This document shows positions 18,455 through 29,411 of a DNA stretch of 62,581 nt, one piece after another (the first letter of the stretch is position 1; each line of letters opens with the position of its first letter). Made by a program: the position numbers and the translations under genes. Origin of the DNA: Bryobacteraceae bacterium CoA2 C42. Lineage in GTDB: Bacteria; Acidobacteriota; Terriglobia; Bryobacterales; Bryobacteraceae. The notes under the pieces were generated by a model, which had not been told where the DNA came from, ran no database searches, and saw only the letters and a list, made by a program, of their open reading frames with translations. The stretch spans positions 1 through 62,581 of the forward strand of contig JAINDL010000049.1 in assembly GCA_019931245.1 (NCBI GenBank), in the 5' to 3' direction.

Positions 18455-19395
18455 ACCGTGGCGTTCCGGTACCAGGCGAGGGTCGAGCGCAGGCCCTGCT
18501 CCATGGTGAAGCGCGGGGCATGGCCGAGTTCGGTCGCGGCGGCGGTGGTGTCGGCCTGCGAATCGCGGACATCGCCCGCCCGGGGTGGGCCGTATAGAGG
18601 CGGGAGTGAAACGCCCTCCATCTGCTGCAGCATGGCCCAGATCTCATTGAGCGTGTAGCGGCCACCGTTACCGGCGTTATACATGCGGCCGGCGACGCCG
18701 GGTGTACGCGCGGCCTTCAGGCATAGCATCGCCACGTCTTCGACGTAGGTGAAGTCCCGGCTCTGGTTGCCATCGCCGAACAGGGTGGGTGAGGTGCGGG
18801 CGAGCAGGTGCTTCATGAACAGCGACAGGACGCCTGAGTAGGGGCTTGACGGGTCCTGCCGGGGACCGTACACATTGAAGAAGCGCAGGGCGACGGTTTC
18901 AAGACCAAAGTTCTCCGTAAACAGGTTGCAGTAGTATTCGCCGACGAGCTTCTGCAGGGCGTAGGGAGATTTGGGATGTGGGGTCATCGATTCAATTTTG
19001 GGCAGCACTTCCGTATCGCCGTAAGCGGAGCTGGACGCGGCGTAGACAACCCGTTCCACCTTGGCATCGTGGGCCGCCCGGAGAACGTTGAAGGTTCCGT
19101 TGATGTTGACATCGTGCGAGGGCACGGGGTCGGCAATGGAGCGGGGGACGGAGGGGATGGCCGCCAGGTGCCAGATGAACTGAGCGCCGGTGAAGATCTC
19201 CCGCAGCTCATCGTAGTCGCGGATGTCGGTGACGTGAGTTTCGACGTGGTCCTGCACCTGCTCAAGATTGGCCAGATGACCGCTGGCGAGGTTATCGACA
19301 ACAGCAACGCGGCCCGCCCCCTCGGCCAGCAGCGTTCGGACCAGCGCCGAGCCGATAAAGCCGGCGCCACCCGTGACTACGAATTTCGGTTTCAT
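18451..19395 (-). CDS. Nucleotide-sugar epimerase (extended SDR, WbpP/GalE-like)
   Basis: A 314-residue extended SDR. GGAGFIG at residues 9-15 binds NAD. The catalytic Ser and YxxxK are present as AASSSAYGD and [11 protein letters not shown]. The C-terminal substrate segment includes [18 protein letters not shown] and [15 protein letters not shown], typical of UDP-GlcNAc/UDP-Glc 4-epimerases. It overlaps nuoB by 4 nt and is preceded by the TIM-barrel isomerase gene with a 4-nt overlap. Likely supplies a UDP-sugar for exopolysaccharide; exact substrate unknown. Confidence 0.88.
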   Translation of the reverse strand: MKPKFVVTGGAGFIGSALVRTLLAEGAGRVAVVDNLASGHLANLEQVQDHVETHVTDIRDYDELREIFTGAQFIWHLAAIPSVPRSIADPVPSHDVNINGTFNVLRAAHDAKVERVVYAASSSAYGDTEVLPKIESMTPHPKSPYALQKLVGEYYCNLFTENFGLETVALRFFNVYGPRQDPSSPYSGVLSLFMKHLLARTSPTLFGDGNQSRDFTYVEDVAMLCLKAARTPGVAGRMYNAGNGGRYTLNEIWAMLQQMEGVSLPPLYGPPRAGDVRDSQADTTAAATELGHAPRFTMEQGLRSTLAWYRNATV

Positions 19396-20222
19396 AACTT
19401 ATTGATCTCCGACCGCAGGTATTGAACAGACTCTTTGGCGATTCGTTCGGCTCCCGCCGAAAAGTCAAAAGCCTCCATAGAGATCCAGCCTTTGTATCCT
19501 TTGGCGGCCAGTACGCGCAACACCGGCTTGAAGTCCCAATCTCCGGTGCCGGGATGCCTGCCATCCATCTCATTCACATGAACGTGTTGAATGACCTCGT
19601 AGTAGCGGTCGACCAGGAGTTCGTGCGGTTCGGTTTCGAGGACCGCGTTGTGGGTATCGTACATGGTCTGGACGGCGGGGCTGCCGATTTCCGCGACGCA
19701 GGCGGCGGCCTCTGCAAGGGTGTTGAGGACGTCGGTGTCGTGAGTGGGGAGGGGCTCCATGAGCAGGGTGACGCCGCGGGAGGCGGCATGGGGCGCGGCT
19801 TGGCGCAGACCGTCGAGGTAGCGGGCGGTTGCCTCCTGCCGGGTGGCTCCGCCGGTGGATTTACGCTGGGCGGGGGAACCGAAGATCATTTTGCCGCCGC
19901 CGAGATCGCCGCATAGGTCGATGAGGGTGGCGATGTGGAGCCAACTGCGGGCGCGGAGGGCGGCGTCGGGGGTGGTGACGTGCAGGCCCTTGGGTGCGAC
20001 CATGAGCCAGTGGAGACCGGCGAACGCGAGGCCCTCTTCGACGATGATACGGGCCAGTTCGCGGCGCCGGGCCGGGGTGAGCGAGACCGGGTCGTCGGCG
20101 AGGGTAAAGTGAGCGATTTCAATACCGTCGTAGCCGAAACGCTTAATGGTGCGGCACTGCTCGGCGAAGTCCCAGCCTTGAAAGACCTCGTTGCAGATTG
20201 CCTGACGAAACGGATAACTCAT
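19392..20222 (-). CDS. Sugar phosphate isomerase/epimerase (xylose isomerase-like TIM barrel)
   Basis: A 276-residue AP-endonuclease-2/xylose isomerase-like TIM barrel. Metal-site residues occur in LLMEPLP, TMYDTHN, VHVNEMDGRHPG and SMEAFDF. No signal peptide, so cytoplasmic, unlike the exported paralogue at 58000. An SD (AGAGGAA) precedes the ATG. It lies between the MDR dehydrogenase and the epimerase with 7 and -4 nt gaps. Substrate unknown. Confidence 0.83.
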   Translation of the reverse strand: MSYPFRQAICNEVFQGWDFAEQCRTIKRFGYDGIEIAHFTLADDPVSLTPARRRELARIIVEEGLAFAGLHWLMVAPKGLHVTTPDAALRARSWLHIATLIDLCGDLGGGKMIFGSPAQRKSTGGATRQEATARYLDGLRQAAPHAASRGVTLLMEPLPTHDTDVLNTLAEAAACVAEIGSPAVQTMYDTHNAVLETEPHELLVDRYYEVIQHVHVNEMDGRHPGTGDWDFKPVLRVLAAKGYKGWISMEAFDFSAGAERIAKESVQYLRSEINKL

Positions 20223-20229
20223 GATTCCT

Positions 20230-21243
20230 CTAGTGGAAGGTGTGAACCACCTTAATTATAGCGCCGCCGGGGACGGCGGCCGGGGCGGCGAGTGATGCGG
20301 GGGCGCGGTGAAGCGGGCGCCGCTCGATCATCGGGCGCAGCCAGGATGGTTCGAGCGCCGTCAGTGTGGCGATGGCCTGCCGGAAGTGTTCCGGGCCGGC
20401 GTTGACGGTGCCGGCGATGGTCTGGTTGCCGACGATGAGGTCGAGAAAGGGCAGCTCTACGGTGGTGTTGCGGGCGCCGAGCACGACGAGGACCCCGAGC
20501 GGGCGGAGGCAGGCGAGGGCGGCGGCGGCCAGGGAGGCGGAGCCGCAGGCTTCCAGAATCAGGTCGGCGGTGCCGGCGGCGGGGAGGGTGGTGCGGTAGG
20601 TAACTCCGGCCGCGCCGAGAAGCCGGGCGCGGGGTCCGTCTGCCGGCTCGCGGGAGACGACCGTGACGTGCCAGCCGCGCCGGAGCCCGGCCCAGGCGGC
20701 GAGGATGCCGACTGCGCCGGCGCCGAGCACGAGCAGGTGGGCGGGGTGGCCGGGATGGAGGCGAACCGCCGTATCGCAGGCCTTTTCGACGACGCTCATG
20801 GGTTCGACGAGGACGGCGACGCCGGCCAGGGCCGGGGGAATCGGAAACAGGTCTTCGGCGCTGTCGACGGCCCATTCGGCACAGTAGCCGTGGAGGCCGA
20901 AGATGCCCCGTTCCCGATAGGCGCCGGTGAGGCAGAGGTCGCGGCGGCCGGCGGCGCAGGAGGCGCAGGGTCCGGGGCAGGCGCGGCGGACGGCCGGGAC
21001 GACGAGGGTTCCGGGCGGGAGGCCGGGGTTTTCCGACGCGGCGACCTCGGCGAGGGCTTCGTGGCCGAGAATGAGCTGCGATTCTCCGGGCGGCGGTGCG
21101 CCGAAGGCAAACGCGGCCAGGTCGCGGTCGGTGCCGCAGGTGCCGCATTCGAGGATGCGGAGCCGCACTTCGCCCGCGGCGGGTTCGGCGATGTCGCCCA
21201 GCCGCGGGCGCCGCTCGTCGAAGTCGAGCAGCAGGGCGCGCAT
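20230..21243 (-). CDS. Zinc-type medium-chain dehydrogenase, glucose 1-dehydrogenase-like
   Basis: A 337-residue MDR protein. The catalytic zinc Cys is in ECGTCGTDRD, followed by LGHEALAEV. The structural zinc Cys cluster is CPGPCASCAAGRRDLC. The Rossmann motif is LGAGAVGILA. LHGYCAEWAV resembles archaeal-type glucose 1-dehydrogenases. The start at 21243 overlaps the stop of the upstream glycosyltransferase gene (TGATG). Likely oxidises a sugar with NAD(P); substrate by family precedent only. Confidence 0.82.
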   Translation of the reverse strand: MRALLLDFDERRPRLGDIAEPAAGEVRLRILECGTCGTDRDLAAFAFGAPPPGESQLILGHEALAEVAASENPGLPPGTLVVPAVRRACPGPCASCAAGRRDLCLTGAYRERGIFGLHGYCAEWAVDSAEDLFPIPPALAGVAVLVEPMSVVEKACDTAVRLHPGHPAHLLVLGAGAVGILAAWAGLRRGWHVTVVSREPADGPRARLLGAAGVTYRTTLPAAGTADLILEACGSASLAAAALACLRPLGVLVVLGARNTTVELPFLDLIVGNQTIAGTVNAGPEHFRQAIATLTALEPSWLRPMIERRPLHRAPASLAAPAAVPGGAIIKVVHTFH

Positions 21244-22649
21244 CAGCGCTTCCGGCCCACGGCGACCAGACTCAGACCCGGCAGGGGCACGACCGGATCG
21301 AGCAGGCGCCAGAGCCACACGGTTTTGTCGAACAGTTTCAGGGTGACGCGGGAAATGCGCCGGCTTTGGAGCAGGCGGGAGTTGATCCACCAGGCGGCGG
21401 AGGCCAGGCGGTTGTGGGAGCGGAGCGATTCTACGGTAAGGCCCGCGTCGTCGAACAGGCGGGTGAGGTTGGTGCGGCTGAAGCGGTGCAGGTGGCCGAG
21501 TTCGCGGTCGAGCGAGCCGAACAGTCCGGGGAGGTGCGGCGCCAGGATCACGACGCGGCCGCCCGGGGCGAGGCGTGCGACGAGGCGTTTGAGGCTGGCG
21601 CCGGGGTCGGGCATCCGCTCGAGACTGTTGATGATGAGGGCGGTATCGAAGTCGGCCGGCAGTTGCTCGAGGGCGGCGGCGTGATCAACGGCGAGGTCGA
21701 GCACCTCGACGCTGGGGGTTTTGAGGAACCGGTTGCGCAGAGCGTGGAGATAGACCGGTTCGTTTTCGCAGGCGTAGTAGGCCAGTTTGCGGCCCATCAG
21801 ACGTCCGGTAAAGTCGCCGATGCCGGCGCCGAGTTCGACGATCCGGTCGCCGAGGTGGGGGCGCAGGAGGGCCGTGGCCCAGGCGATGTACTGGGGTGTG
21901 CCGGTGAGGTTGTTCAGGTGCTGGCGCCCGTAGCTTTCGGCGTAGAGGTCGTCAACGAGCCAGAAGTAGAAGATTACCCCGAGTGCTTTGACCCCGTCTT
22001 TCCAGCCGATCTTTTTGCCCTCTTCAAAGGTGCGGCCGTGGTAGCTTATCGGGACCTCGTAAACGCGGAGCTTGCGCTTGGAGGTCTTCATGGTGATTTC
22101 GGGCTCAAAGCCGAAGCGGTCCGAGCGGATGGGAATACTTTTGAGCAGGTCGGTGCGGAAGACTTTGTAGCAGGTTTCGATGTCGGTGCAGTGGAGATCA
22201 GAGAACATGTTGCAGATCAGGGTGATGGTCTGATTGATCATCGAATGCCAGAAACGCAACACGCGCCGCTGCTCGCCGGCCATGTAACGGGAGCCGAAGA
22301 CAGCATCGGCGCGGCCTTCGAGTAGAGGTTTGAGGAGGGTGGGATACTCGGCGGGGTCGTATTCGAGATCGGCGTCCTGCACGAGGACGAAATCCCCGCC
22401 AGCCATGCCGAGGGCGGTCCGGATGGCCGCGCCCTTTCCTTCATTCTTTGGCTTCCGGAACAGGCGGATGGCCGGATGCTCGCGCACCAACTGCTCGAGT
22501 ATGACGCCGGTCCCGTCGGTCGAACAGTCGTCGACGAGGATGATTTCGCGGTCGACGCCTTCAGGAAGGGGCGCGGCGAGAACCTGCATCAGGCTGGCCC
22601 TCACTACCGTCCGCTCGTTGTATACGGGCACCAGAATGGAGAGCAACAT
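21243..22649 (-). CDS. Fusion of GT2 glycosyltransferase and SAM-dependent methyltransferase
   Basis: A 468-residue two-domain protein. Residues 1-235 are a DPM1-like family 2 glycosyltransferase (LVPVYNERTVV, VDDCSTDGT, and the DxD of LVQDADLEYDP). Residues about 255-440 are a class I methyltransferase with the SAM motif RIVELGAGIGDF and the acidic ACENEP. Fusions of this kind are found in envelope-glycan loci. It is the first gene of the minus-strand operon that runs to pgeF and starts about 53 nt from the tRNA-Gly. Donor and acceptor are unknown. Confidence 0.85.
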   Translation of the reverse strand: MLLSILVPVYNERTVVRASLMQVLAAPLPEGVDREIILVDDCSTDGTGVILEQLVREHPAIRLFRKPKNEGKGAAIRTALGMAGGDFVLVQDADLEYDPAEYPTLLKPLLEGRADAVFGSRYMAGEQRRVLRFWHSMINQTITLICNMFSDLHCTDIETCYKVFRTDLLKSIPIRSDRFGFEPEITMKTSKRKLRVYEVPISYHGRTFEEGKKIGWKDGVKALGVIFYFWLVDDLYAESYGRQHLNNLTGTPQYIAWATALLRPHLGDRIVELGAGIGDFTGRLMGRKLAYYACENEPVYLHALRNRFLKTPSVEVLDLAVDHAAALEQLPADFDTALIINSLERMPDPGASLKRLVARLAPGGRVVILAPHLPGLFGSLDRELGHLHRFSRTNLTRLFDDAGLTVESLRSHNRLASAAWWINSRLLQSRRISRVTLKLFDKTVWLWRLLDPVVPLPGLSLVAVGRKR

Positions 22650-22702
22650 GAAGGAGAGCGTCAGCCAGCCGGATCAGAGGGGGGATGGGGGCCGTAGAAG
22701 AA

Positions 22703-22777
22703 TGGAGCGGGAGACGAGATTCGAACTCGCAACCAACAGCTTGGAAGGCTGTGACTCTACCATTGAGTTACCCCCGC
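22703..22777 (-). tRNA. tRNA-Gly (anticodon TCC)
   Basis: Cloverleaf on the minus strand. The acceptor GCGGGGG pairs with CTCCCGC (one G-U). The anticodon stem ACAGC/GCTGT encloses CTTCCAA, anticodon TCC. The T loop is TTCGAAT. The discriminator is T, followed by an encoded CCA. It lies between the GT2 gene and the sugar transferase gene. Confidence 0.95.
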
Positions 22778-22863
22778 TCAACATCATACCCGTATTCTAG
22801 CGGCTCGCCGCGCCAAGGTCAATCGATCGTGCGTCCTCGACCGTGCGTCCTGCCATGCATCCG

Positions 22864-24252
22864 CTACTGCGCCCCCCGCCCCAGGACAACTGTCTTGAGA
22901 GTGTTGAGAACAATGTAAAGGTCAAGCGAGGGGGAGATGTGTTTGATGTAGTAAAGATCGTATTCGAGTTTGGTGATGGTGTCTTCCACCGTATCGCCGT
23001 ACTTGTGATTGATCTGCGCCCAACCGGTAATGCCGGGCTTGACGAAGTGACGCTGCCGGTAGAAGGGAATCTTCTCAGAGAGCGCCTTGACGAATTCGGG
23101 CCGCTCGGGCCGCGGGCCCACAAAGCTCATCTCTCCGCGCAGGACGTTGAAGAACTGCGGCAATTCGTCAAGGCGGAACAGGCGCAGATAGCGGCCGAGC
23201 GGGGTAATGCGGGGATCGTTCTTTTTCGCCCAGACGGCGCCGGTGCGCGCCTCGGCATTGGCGGTCATGGACCGGAACTTCAGGACTGTAAACGGAACAT
23301 CGTTCAGTCCCACGCGCTGCTGCCGGTGAAGAATGGGCCCGGGAGAGGTGATCCGCACGAGGAGGGCGACCAGCAGCATGACCGGCGACAGCAGGACCAG
23401 TCCCACCAGAGCCAGGAGCCAGGAGTAGACGGCCTGGAACAGGACGCTCCCGGCGCCCGGCCCGAGTTCGGTGGAATAGATTAGCTGCGAAGGCCGGAGA
23501 TCGCGAGTCGAAACCCGGCCGAAGGTGGATTCATAGAGCGCCGAGGCTTCGATGACCGAGATGCCCGAAAGCCGCAGATCGAGCAGTTCGTAAACCGGCA
23601 TGCGGGTCCGGCGTTCGGGCAGTCCGACCACGATCTGGTCCGGTTTGATGGTGGCGGCTACCTGCCGGAGTTCACCGATGCCGCCAAGGTGGGGCAGCCT
23701 GTCGTGAAACGGCGTCTCCTCGCCGTCGTCGAGGTAGCCGACCACCTGCAGGCCCAACTCCGGCTTGGCCGCGATCTGTTCGGCGATGTCGACGAGGACG
23801 CTGGAGCCACCGAGGAAGAGAATTTTCGTCTGGCCCAGGGTCGACAGCGCGAGGCGGAGAAAGGCCAAGCGCCAGATTGGAAGCACCAGGAGCATGACCA
23901 GCGATCCGTAAATCATCACCCAACGGGGAAGCATCAGGTCGGGACTCAGGTAGGTGAGCAGCGCCTGACAGAGAAAACTGATGCCGATCGCCATCGTGAT
24001 CTGCTGAAGCAGGATAAGCCGGCTGCGGACGCGCAGGGTTGTATAGAGATCCTGAAAATGGAAGCCGGCCAGCATGCTCGCCACTACCAGCAGCATCCGC
24101 GGCAAGCCGCCCTGGTCAAACAGAAAAAATTCCGGATCGAGGTCGTGGACCAGAACCGAGACCAGAACCAGGCAGAACAGGATCAGCACCGATTCCGAGA
24201 TCAGGAGCGCGAGCGTGGCGGTGGGAACGAAAACTCGGAAGAGGCGGATCAT
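22864..24252 (-). CDS. Polyprenyl-phosphate sugar-1-phosphate transferase (WbaP/EpsB type)
   Basis: A 462-residue exopolysaccharide-initiating sugar transferase that puts sugar-1-phosphate on undecaprenyl phosphate. Residues 1-140 hold four N-terminal helices; residues 140-250 are a CoA-binding-like Rossmann domain (ILFLGGSSVLVDIAEQI); a further helix (residues 275-300) leads to the catalytic domain with VLKFRSM, PLGRYLRLFRLDELPQ, GEMSFVGPRPERP and GITGWAQIN. The full-length architecture matches WbaP/WcaJ. A TACACT hexamer ends 8 nt before the ATG. It probably starts the polysaccharide built by the 14-22 kb genes. Confidence 0.92.
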   Translation of the reverse strand: MIRLFRVFVPTATLALLISESVLILFCLVLVSVLVHDLDPEFFLFDQGGLPRMLLVVASMLAGFHFQDLYTTLRVRSRLILLQQITMAIGISFLCQALLTYLSPDLMLPRWVMIYGSLVMLLVLPIWRLAFLRLALSTLGQTKILFLGGSSVLVDIAEQIAAKPELGLQVVGYLDDGEETPFHDRLPHLGGIGELRQVAATIKPDQIVVGLPERRTRMPVYELLDLRLSGISVIEASALYESTFGRVSTRDLRPSQLIYSTELGPGAGSVLFQAVYSWLLALVGLVLLSPVMLLVALLVRITSPGPILHRQQRVGLNDVPFTVLKFRSMTANAEARTGAVWAKKNDPRITPLGRYLRLFRLDELPQFFNVLRGEMSFVGPRPERPEFVKALSEKIPFYRQRHFVKPGITGWAQINHKYGDTVEDTITKLEYDLYYIKHISPSLDLYIVLNTLKTVVLGRGAQ

Positions 24253-24260
24253 CAGGCGGC

Positions 24261-24266
24261 AGTGTA
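24261..24266 (-). promoter_or_regulatory. Candidate -10 element of sugar transferase gene
   Basis: TACACT on the minus strand, 8 nt before ATG 24252. Confidence 0.35.
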
Positions 24267-24521
24267 CGGCGATTCGGGCAGCGCAAGCGACAACGGCATC
24301 AGCGGTGGAGAGACCATTTGCCTCCCGAAAGGGGTATCGTCAATACAGAGAAACTGCGATAGGGCTTTCGAGTCCGAAGTGCGCTGTGCATCCTTCTTTT
24401 CACCCATTGCAACCATTGTACAAGATAGAATGCGGACCAAAGTGGACCGAATTTAAGTCGTTCAAAGCACTAGCAATAGAGCTTGACAGGAGACGCCAAC
24501 CCCGCTTAGACTGAAATTGCG

Positions 24522-24534
24522 GACTTAAATAGTC
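24522..24534 (+). promoter_or_regulatory. Candidate IscR (type 1-like) operator upstream of iscR
   Basis: GACTTAAATAGTC is an imperfect inverted repeat (GACT..AGTC, 13 bp) that fits the core of the E. coli type 1 IscR motif (YGACTRWWWYAGTCR) at all but one core position. It lies just upstream of TACATT 24536-24541, in the position of the -35/-10 spacer, so a bound Rrf2 regulator would block polymerase. It fits autoregulation by the IscR protein encoded next. Confidence 0.6.
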
Positions 24535-24535
24535 G

Positions 24536-24541
24536 TACATT
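24536..24541 (+). promoter_or_regulatory. Candidate -10 element of isc operon
   Basis: TACATT ends 6 nt before the iscR ATG at 24548. A second promoter is possible: TTGACA at 24483-24488 with TTAGAC at 24506-24511 (17-nt spacer). The operator would lie just after that one. Confidence 0.45.
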
Positions 24542-24547
24542 GATGGC

Positions 24548-25021
24548 ATGTTGAAGCTGACTAAGAAAGCCGATTATGGACTGATTGCGATGCGGCATTT
24601 GACGGCCGCCCGTCCCCGTTCGGCTAGCGCGAAGGAGATTGCCGAGCGGTATGGTCTGCCCTCGCCCGTTTTGGCGAAGATTCTGCAGGCGCTGGTTCGG
24701 GGAGGTTTTCTGGTCTCCGAGCACGGATCGAACGGCGGCTACCGGCTGAGCCGTCCGCCGGAGGAGATTTCGGCCTTTGACATCGTCCGCACCATCGATG
24801 GCCCCATTTTTCTCACTTCGTGCTTTACCGAGAACGGAGATTGCGAGCACCATCAAAAATGCTCGATTCGCGACCCGTTGCGGCGCATCCATGAAGGTAT
24901 CATTTCGCTGCTGACCACCATGACCATGATCGATTTGGCGAGTGATGCGGAACCGGGTGCGGGGCCTGTCCCCCCGGCGCGGGCCGGCGGCCCGTCCTTA
25001 ACTGTTTTAAATCGCCAGTGA
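24548..25021 (+). CDS. iscR: Rrf2-family Fe-S regulator IscR
   Basis: A 157-residue Rrf2 regulator. A winged helix covers residues 1-70 ([15 protein letters not shown]). Three cluster Cys are C92, C99 and C105, with spacing C-x6-C-x5-C versus C-x5-C-x5-C in E. coli IscR. It lies directly upstream of iscS and behind the candidate operator, as expected for a Fe-S-sensing repressor of the isc operon. A Pro/Ala-rich tail of about 25 residues follows the folded part. No SD is seen, consistent with a leaderless start. Confidence 0.93.
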   Translation: MLKLTKKADYGLIAMRHLTAARPRSASAKEIAERYGLPSPVLAKILQALVRGGFLVSEHGSNGGYRLSRPPEEISAFDIVRTIDGPIFLTSCFTENGDCEHHQKCSIRDPLRRIHEGIISLLTTMTMIDLASDAEPGAGPVPPARAGGPSLTVLNRQ

Positions 25022-25035
25022 CTTTGGCAGGAACT

Positions 25036-26247
25036 ATGAAACCTATCTATTTCGACAACCACGCGACGACGCAACTGGACCCCCGGGTTCTTCAGGCCAT
25101 GCTGCCCTATTTCACCGAGCATTTCGGCAATGCCGCCAGCCGCAACCATGCCTATGGTTGGGAGGCGGAGGAGGCCGTAGAGAAGTCCCGGCGGCAGATT
25201 GCCTCCCTCATTGGCGCCAACGCCAAGGAGATCGTCTTTACAAGCGGCGCCACCGAGTCCAACAACCTGGCCATTAAAGGCGTAGCGGAGATGTACGCCG
25301 AGAAAGGAAACCACATCATTACGGCGGCGACCGAGCACAAGGCGGTGCTCGATACCTGCAAGCACCTGGAAAAGAAGGGCTGCCGGGTGACCTACCTGCC
25401 GGTGATGGGCGACGGCCGGATCGATCTGGACATGCTGCGCGGGGCGATTACGGACCAGACGATCCTGATCAGCATCATGTATGCCAACAACGAGATTGGG
25501 GTGGTACAGCCCGTGGCGGAGATCGGCAAGATGGCCAAGGAGCGCGGCGTGCTGTTCCACACAGATGCCGTGCAGGCGGTGGGCAAGATTCCGGTGAATG
25601 TCATCGCCGATCAGGTGGATCTGCTGTCGGTGACGGCGCACAAGATGTACGGCCCCAAGGGCGTCGGGGCGCTGTACGTGCGCCGGAAGGCGCCGCGGGT
25701 GCAGTTGACGGCGCAGATGGACGGCGGCGGGCACGAGCGCGGAATGCGGTCGGGCACGCTGAACGTGCCGGGGATTGTCGGCCTTGGTGAGGCGTGCGCG
25801 ATTGCGCAGGCCGAGATGCCCGAAGAGTCGCAGCGGCTGCGGGGGATGCGCGACCGGCTGCGGGCGCGCCTGGAGGCCGCGCTCGATGAGGTCTTCATCA
25901 ACGGTTCGATGGAGCACCGGCTGCCGCACAACCTGAACATGAGTTTTGCCTACGTCGAGGGCGAGAGCCTGCTGATGGGGATTGACGACATCGCGGTCAG
26001 TTCCGGTTCGGCGTGTACCTCGGCGACGCTGGAACCCAGCTACGTGCTGAAGGCCCTGGGGCTGGGCGACGATATGGCGCACACCTCGATCCGCTTCGGC
26101 CTGGGCCGTTTCAACACCGAGGCCGAGATTGACTACGTGGCCGATAAGATGATCGCCGTCGTCACCAAGCTGCGCGAACTGTCGCCGCTGTACGAGATGG
26201 TGAAAGAAGGGATTGATTTAAGCAAGGTCCAGTGGACCGCTCACTAA
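25036..26247 (+). CDS. iscS: Cysteine desulfurase IscS
   Basis: A 403-residue class V aminotransferase-fold PLP enzyme. The PLP Lys is K203 in [10 protein letters not shown]. The mobile-loop Cys that carries persulfide is C327 in [22 protein letters not shown] at the N-terminus and the long active-site loop mark it as IscS/group I. I chose ATG 25036 (SD-like CAGGAA) over GTG 25018, which overlaps the iscR stop. It supplies sulfur to IscU and to tRNA modification. Confidence 0.95.
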   Translation: MKPIYFDNHATTQLDPRVLQAMLPYFTEHFGNAASRNHAYGWEAEEAVEKSRRQIASLIGANAKEIVFTSGATESNNLAIKGVAEMYAEKGNHIITAATEHKAVLDTCKHLEKKGCRVTYLPVMGDGRIDLDMLRGAITDQTILISIMYANNEIGVVQPVAEIGKMAKERGVLFHTDAVQAVGKIPVNVIADQVDLLSVTAHKMYGPKGVGALYVRRKAPRVQLTAQMDGGGHERGMRSGTLNVPGIVGLGEACAIAQAEMPEESQRLRGMRDRLRARLEAALDEVFINGSMEHRLPHNLNMSFAYVEGESLLMGIDDIAVSSGSACTSATLEPSYVLKALGLGDDMAHTSIRFGLGRFNTEAEIDYVADKMIAVVTKLRELSPLYEMVKEGIDLSKVQWTAH

Positions 26248-26262
26248 CATTCGGAGACTCAC

Positions 26263-26670
26263 ATGGCTTATTCGAACAAAGTACTCGATCATTACAACCA
26301 CCCGCGGAACGTGGGATCGCTTGACAAGAACGACGCGCAGGTCGGCACCGGCATGGTGGGGGCCCCGGAGTGCGGCGACGTGATGAAGCTGCAGATCAAG
26401 GTGAATCCGGAGACGGGGATCATCGACGACGCCAAGTTCAAGACCTTCGGCTGCGGGTCGGCGATTGCGAGTTCGTCGCTGGCCACCGAATGGCTGAAGG
26501 GCAAGACGGTGGATGAGGCGCTCGCGATTAAAAACACTGACATTGTGAGTGAGCTGGCGCTGCCGCCGGTGAAGATTCACTGCTCGGTGCTGGCCGAGGA
26601 CGCCATCAAGGCCGCCATCAACGACTACAAGGTGAAACAGGGCGCCGCGCCGCTCCTGCAGGCTCACTAA
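26263..26670 (+). CDS. iscU: Fe-S cluster scaffold IscU
   Basis: A 135-residue scaffold. Cluster Cys are C37 (ECGD), C64 (GCGS) and C107 (HCSVLAEDA), and the HscA-recognition motif LPPVK is at residues 100-104. It receives sulfur from IscS, then hands the cluster on through HscB/HscA. It is 15 nt after iscS and 3 nt before iscA. Confidence 0.96.
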   Translation: MAYSNKVLDHYNHPRNVGSLDKNDAQVGTGMVGAPECGDVMKLQIKVNPETGIIDDAKFKTFGCGSAIASSSLATEWLKGKTVDEALAIKNTDIVSELALPPVKIHCSVLAEDAIKAAINDYKVKQGAAPLLQAH

Positions 26671-26673
26671 CCT

Positions 26674-26994
26674 ATGATCGACGTTACTCCCAAAGCGATC
26701 TCCAAGATCCGGCAGGCCTTCGAAAAGCAGGGTGTGCAGGGCGGGCTGCGCCTCGGGGTGCTGGGCGGCGGCTGCTCGGGGCTGAGTTATCAGTTCAAGT
26801 TTGACTTGAAGCCGCGTCCGACCGATAAGGTTTTCGATTACGACGGGGTCCAGGTGTTTGTCGATCCCAAGAGCTTTATCTATCTGGACGGGATGACGCT
26901 CGACTATCATGAGAGCCTGATGCAGTCCGGCTTTGAGTTTCACAATCCGAACGCCAAGAAGTCCTGTGGTTGCGGGACCTCCTTTACGGCATGA
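26674..26994 (+). CDS. iscA: A-type Fe-S carrier IscA
   Basis: A 106-residue HesB/IscA protein. Conserved Cys are C34 (GGGCSGLSY) and C98/C100 (SCGCGTSF). It carries clusters or iron to target apoproteins. Its stop overlaps the hscB start by ATGA. Confidence 0.96.
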   Translation: MIDVTPKAISKIRQAFEKQGVQGGLRLGVLGGGCSGLSYQFKFDLKPRPTDKVFDYDGVQVFVDPKSFIYLDGMTLDYHESLMQSGFEFHNPNAKKSCGCGTSFTA

Positions 26995-27533
26995 GTTCCC
27001 TGCCCTCCGACTACTTCGCGGTATTCGGAATTCCGGTTACTCTGGCGCTGGATCTCCCGGAGCTCCAGCGCCGGTTTTATGTTCTGAGCAAGCAGTACCA
27101 CCCGGATCGGTTCGGGCGCGCCACGGCGGCGGAGCAGCAATACGCGCTTGATTTCACGAGCCTGCTGAACGACGCCTGGCGGGTGCTGCGGGATCCGCAG
27201 GCCCGCGCCGAGTACGTGTTGCAGAACAACGGTCTCGAAGCCGGGGACAGCCGGGGGAATCCGCCGCCGGCGGAACTTCTCGAGGAGGTGTTCGAACTGA
27301 ACATGGCTCTCGAGGAGCTACGGCAGGGGGAGGCGGAGGCCCGTGGGCCGATCCGGGAGGCGCTCGACCGTTTTCTCGCGCTGCGGGAGGCGCTCGATAG
27401 TGAACGCGAGGCGCTATTCCTCCGCTACGATGCCAATCCGGCGGCGGAGACGCTGCGGCAGTTGCGGGCCCTGCTCAACCGGCGCCGCTACATAGAAAAT
27501 CTCGTGCGCGATGCGCAACAGGCACTTTCATAA
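26991..27533 (+). CDS. hscB: J-type co-chaperone HscB
   Basis: A 180-residue protein. The J domain occupies residues about 7-75 with HPD at 37-39 (YHPDRFG), followed by the three-helix C-terminal domain that binds IscU. I start at ATG 26991 (MSSLPSDYF), which overlaps the iscA stop; a 7-residue longer start is less likely. Stimulates HscA ATPase and delivers IscU. Confidence 0.93.
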   Translation: MSSLPSDYFAVFGIPVTLALDLPELQRRFYVLSKQYHPDRFGRATAAEQQYALDFTSLLNDAWRVLRDPQARAEYVLQNNGLEAGDSRGNPPPAELLEEVFELNMALEELRQGEAEARGPIREALDRFLALREALDSEREALFLRYDANPAAETLRQLRALLNRRRYIENLVRDAQQALS

Positions 27534-27539
27534 ACAGTC

Positions 27540-29407
<1,868 letters not shown>

Positions 29408-29411
<4 letters not shown>

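Noticed and set aside
22330-22800. 156-residue plus-strand frame across the tRNA-Gly
   Set aside because: Its C-terminus (RFELATNSLEGCDSTIE) is the well-known false translation of a tRNA on the opposite strand; the rest is antisense to the GT2 gene.
24445-24459. Second IscR site (GACC ... AAGTC)
   Set aside because: The arms are 15 bp across instead of 13 and the inner bases do not fit; kept only as a loose resemblance in the operator finding.
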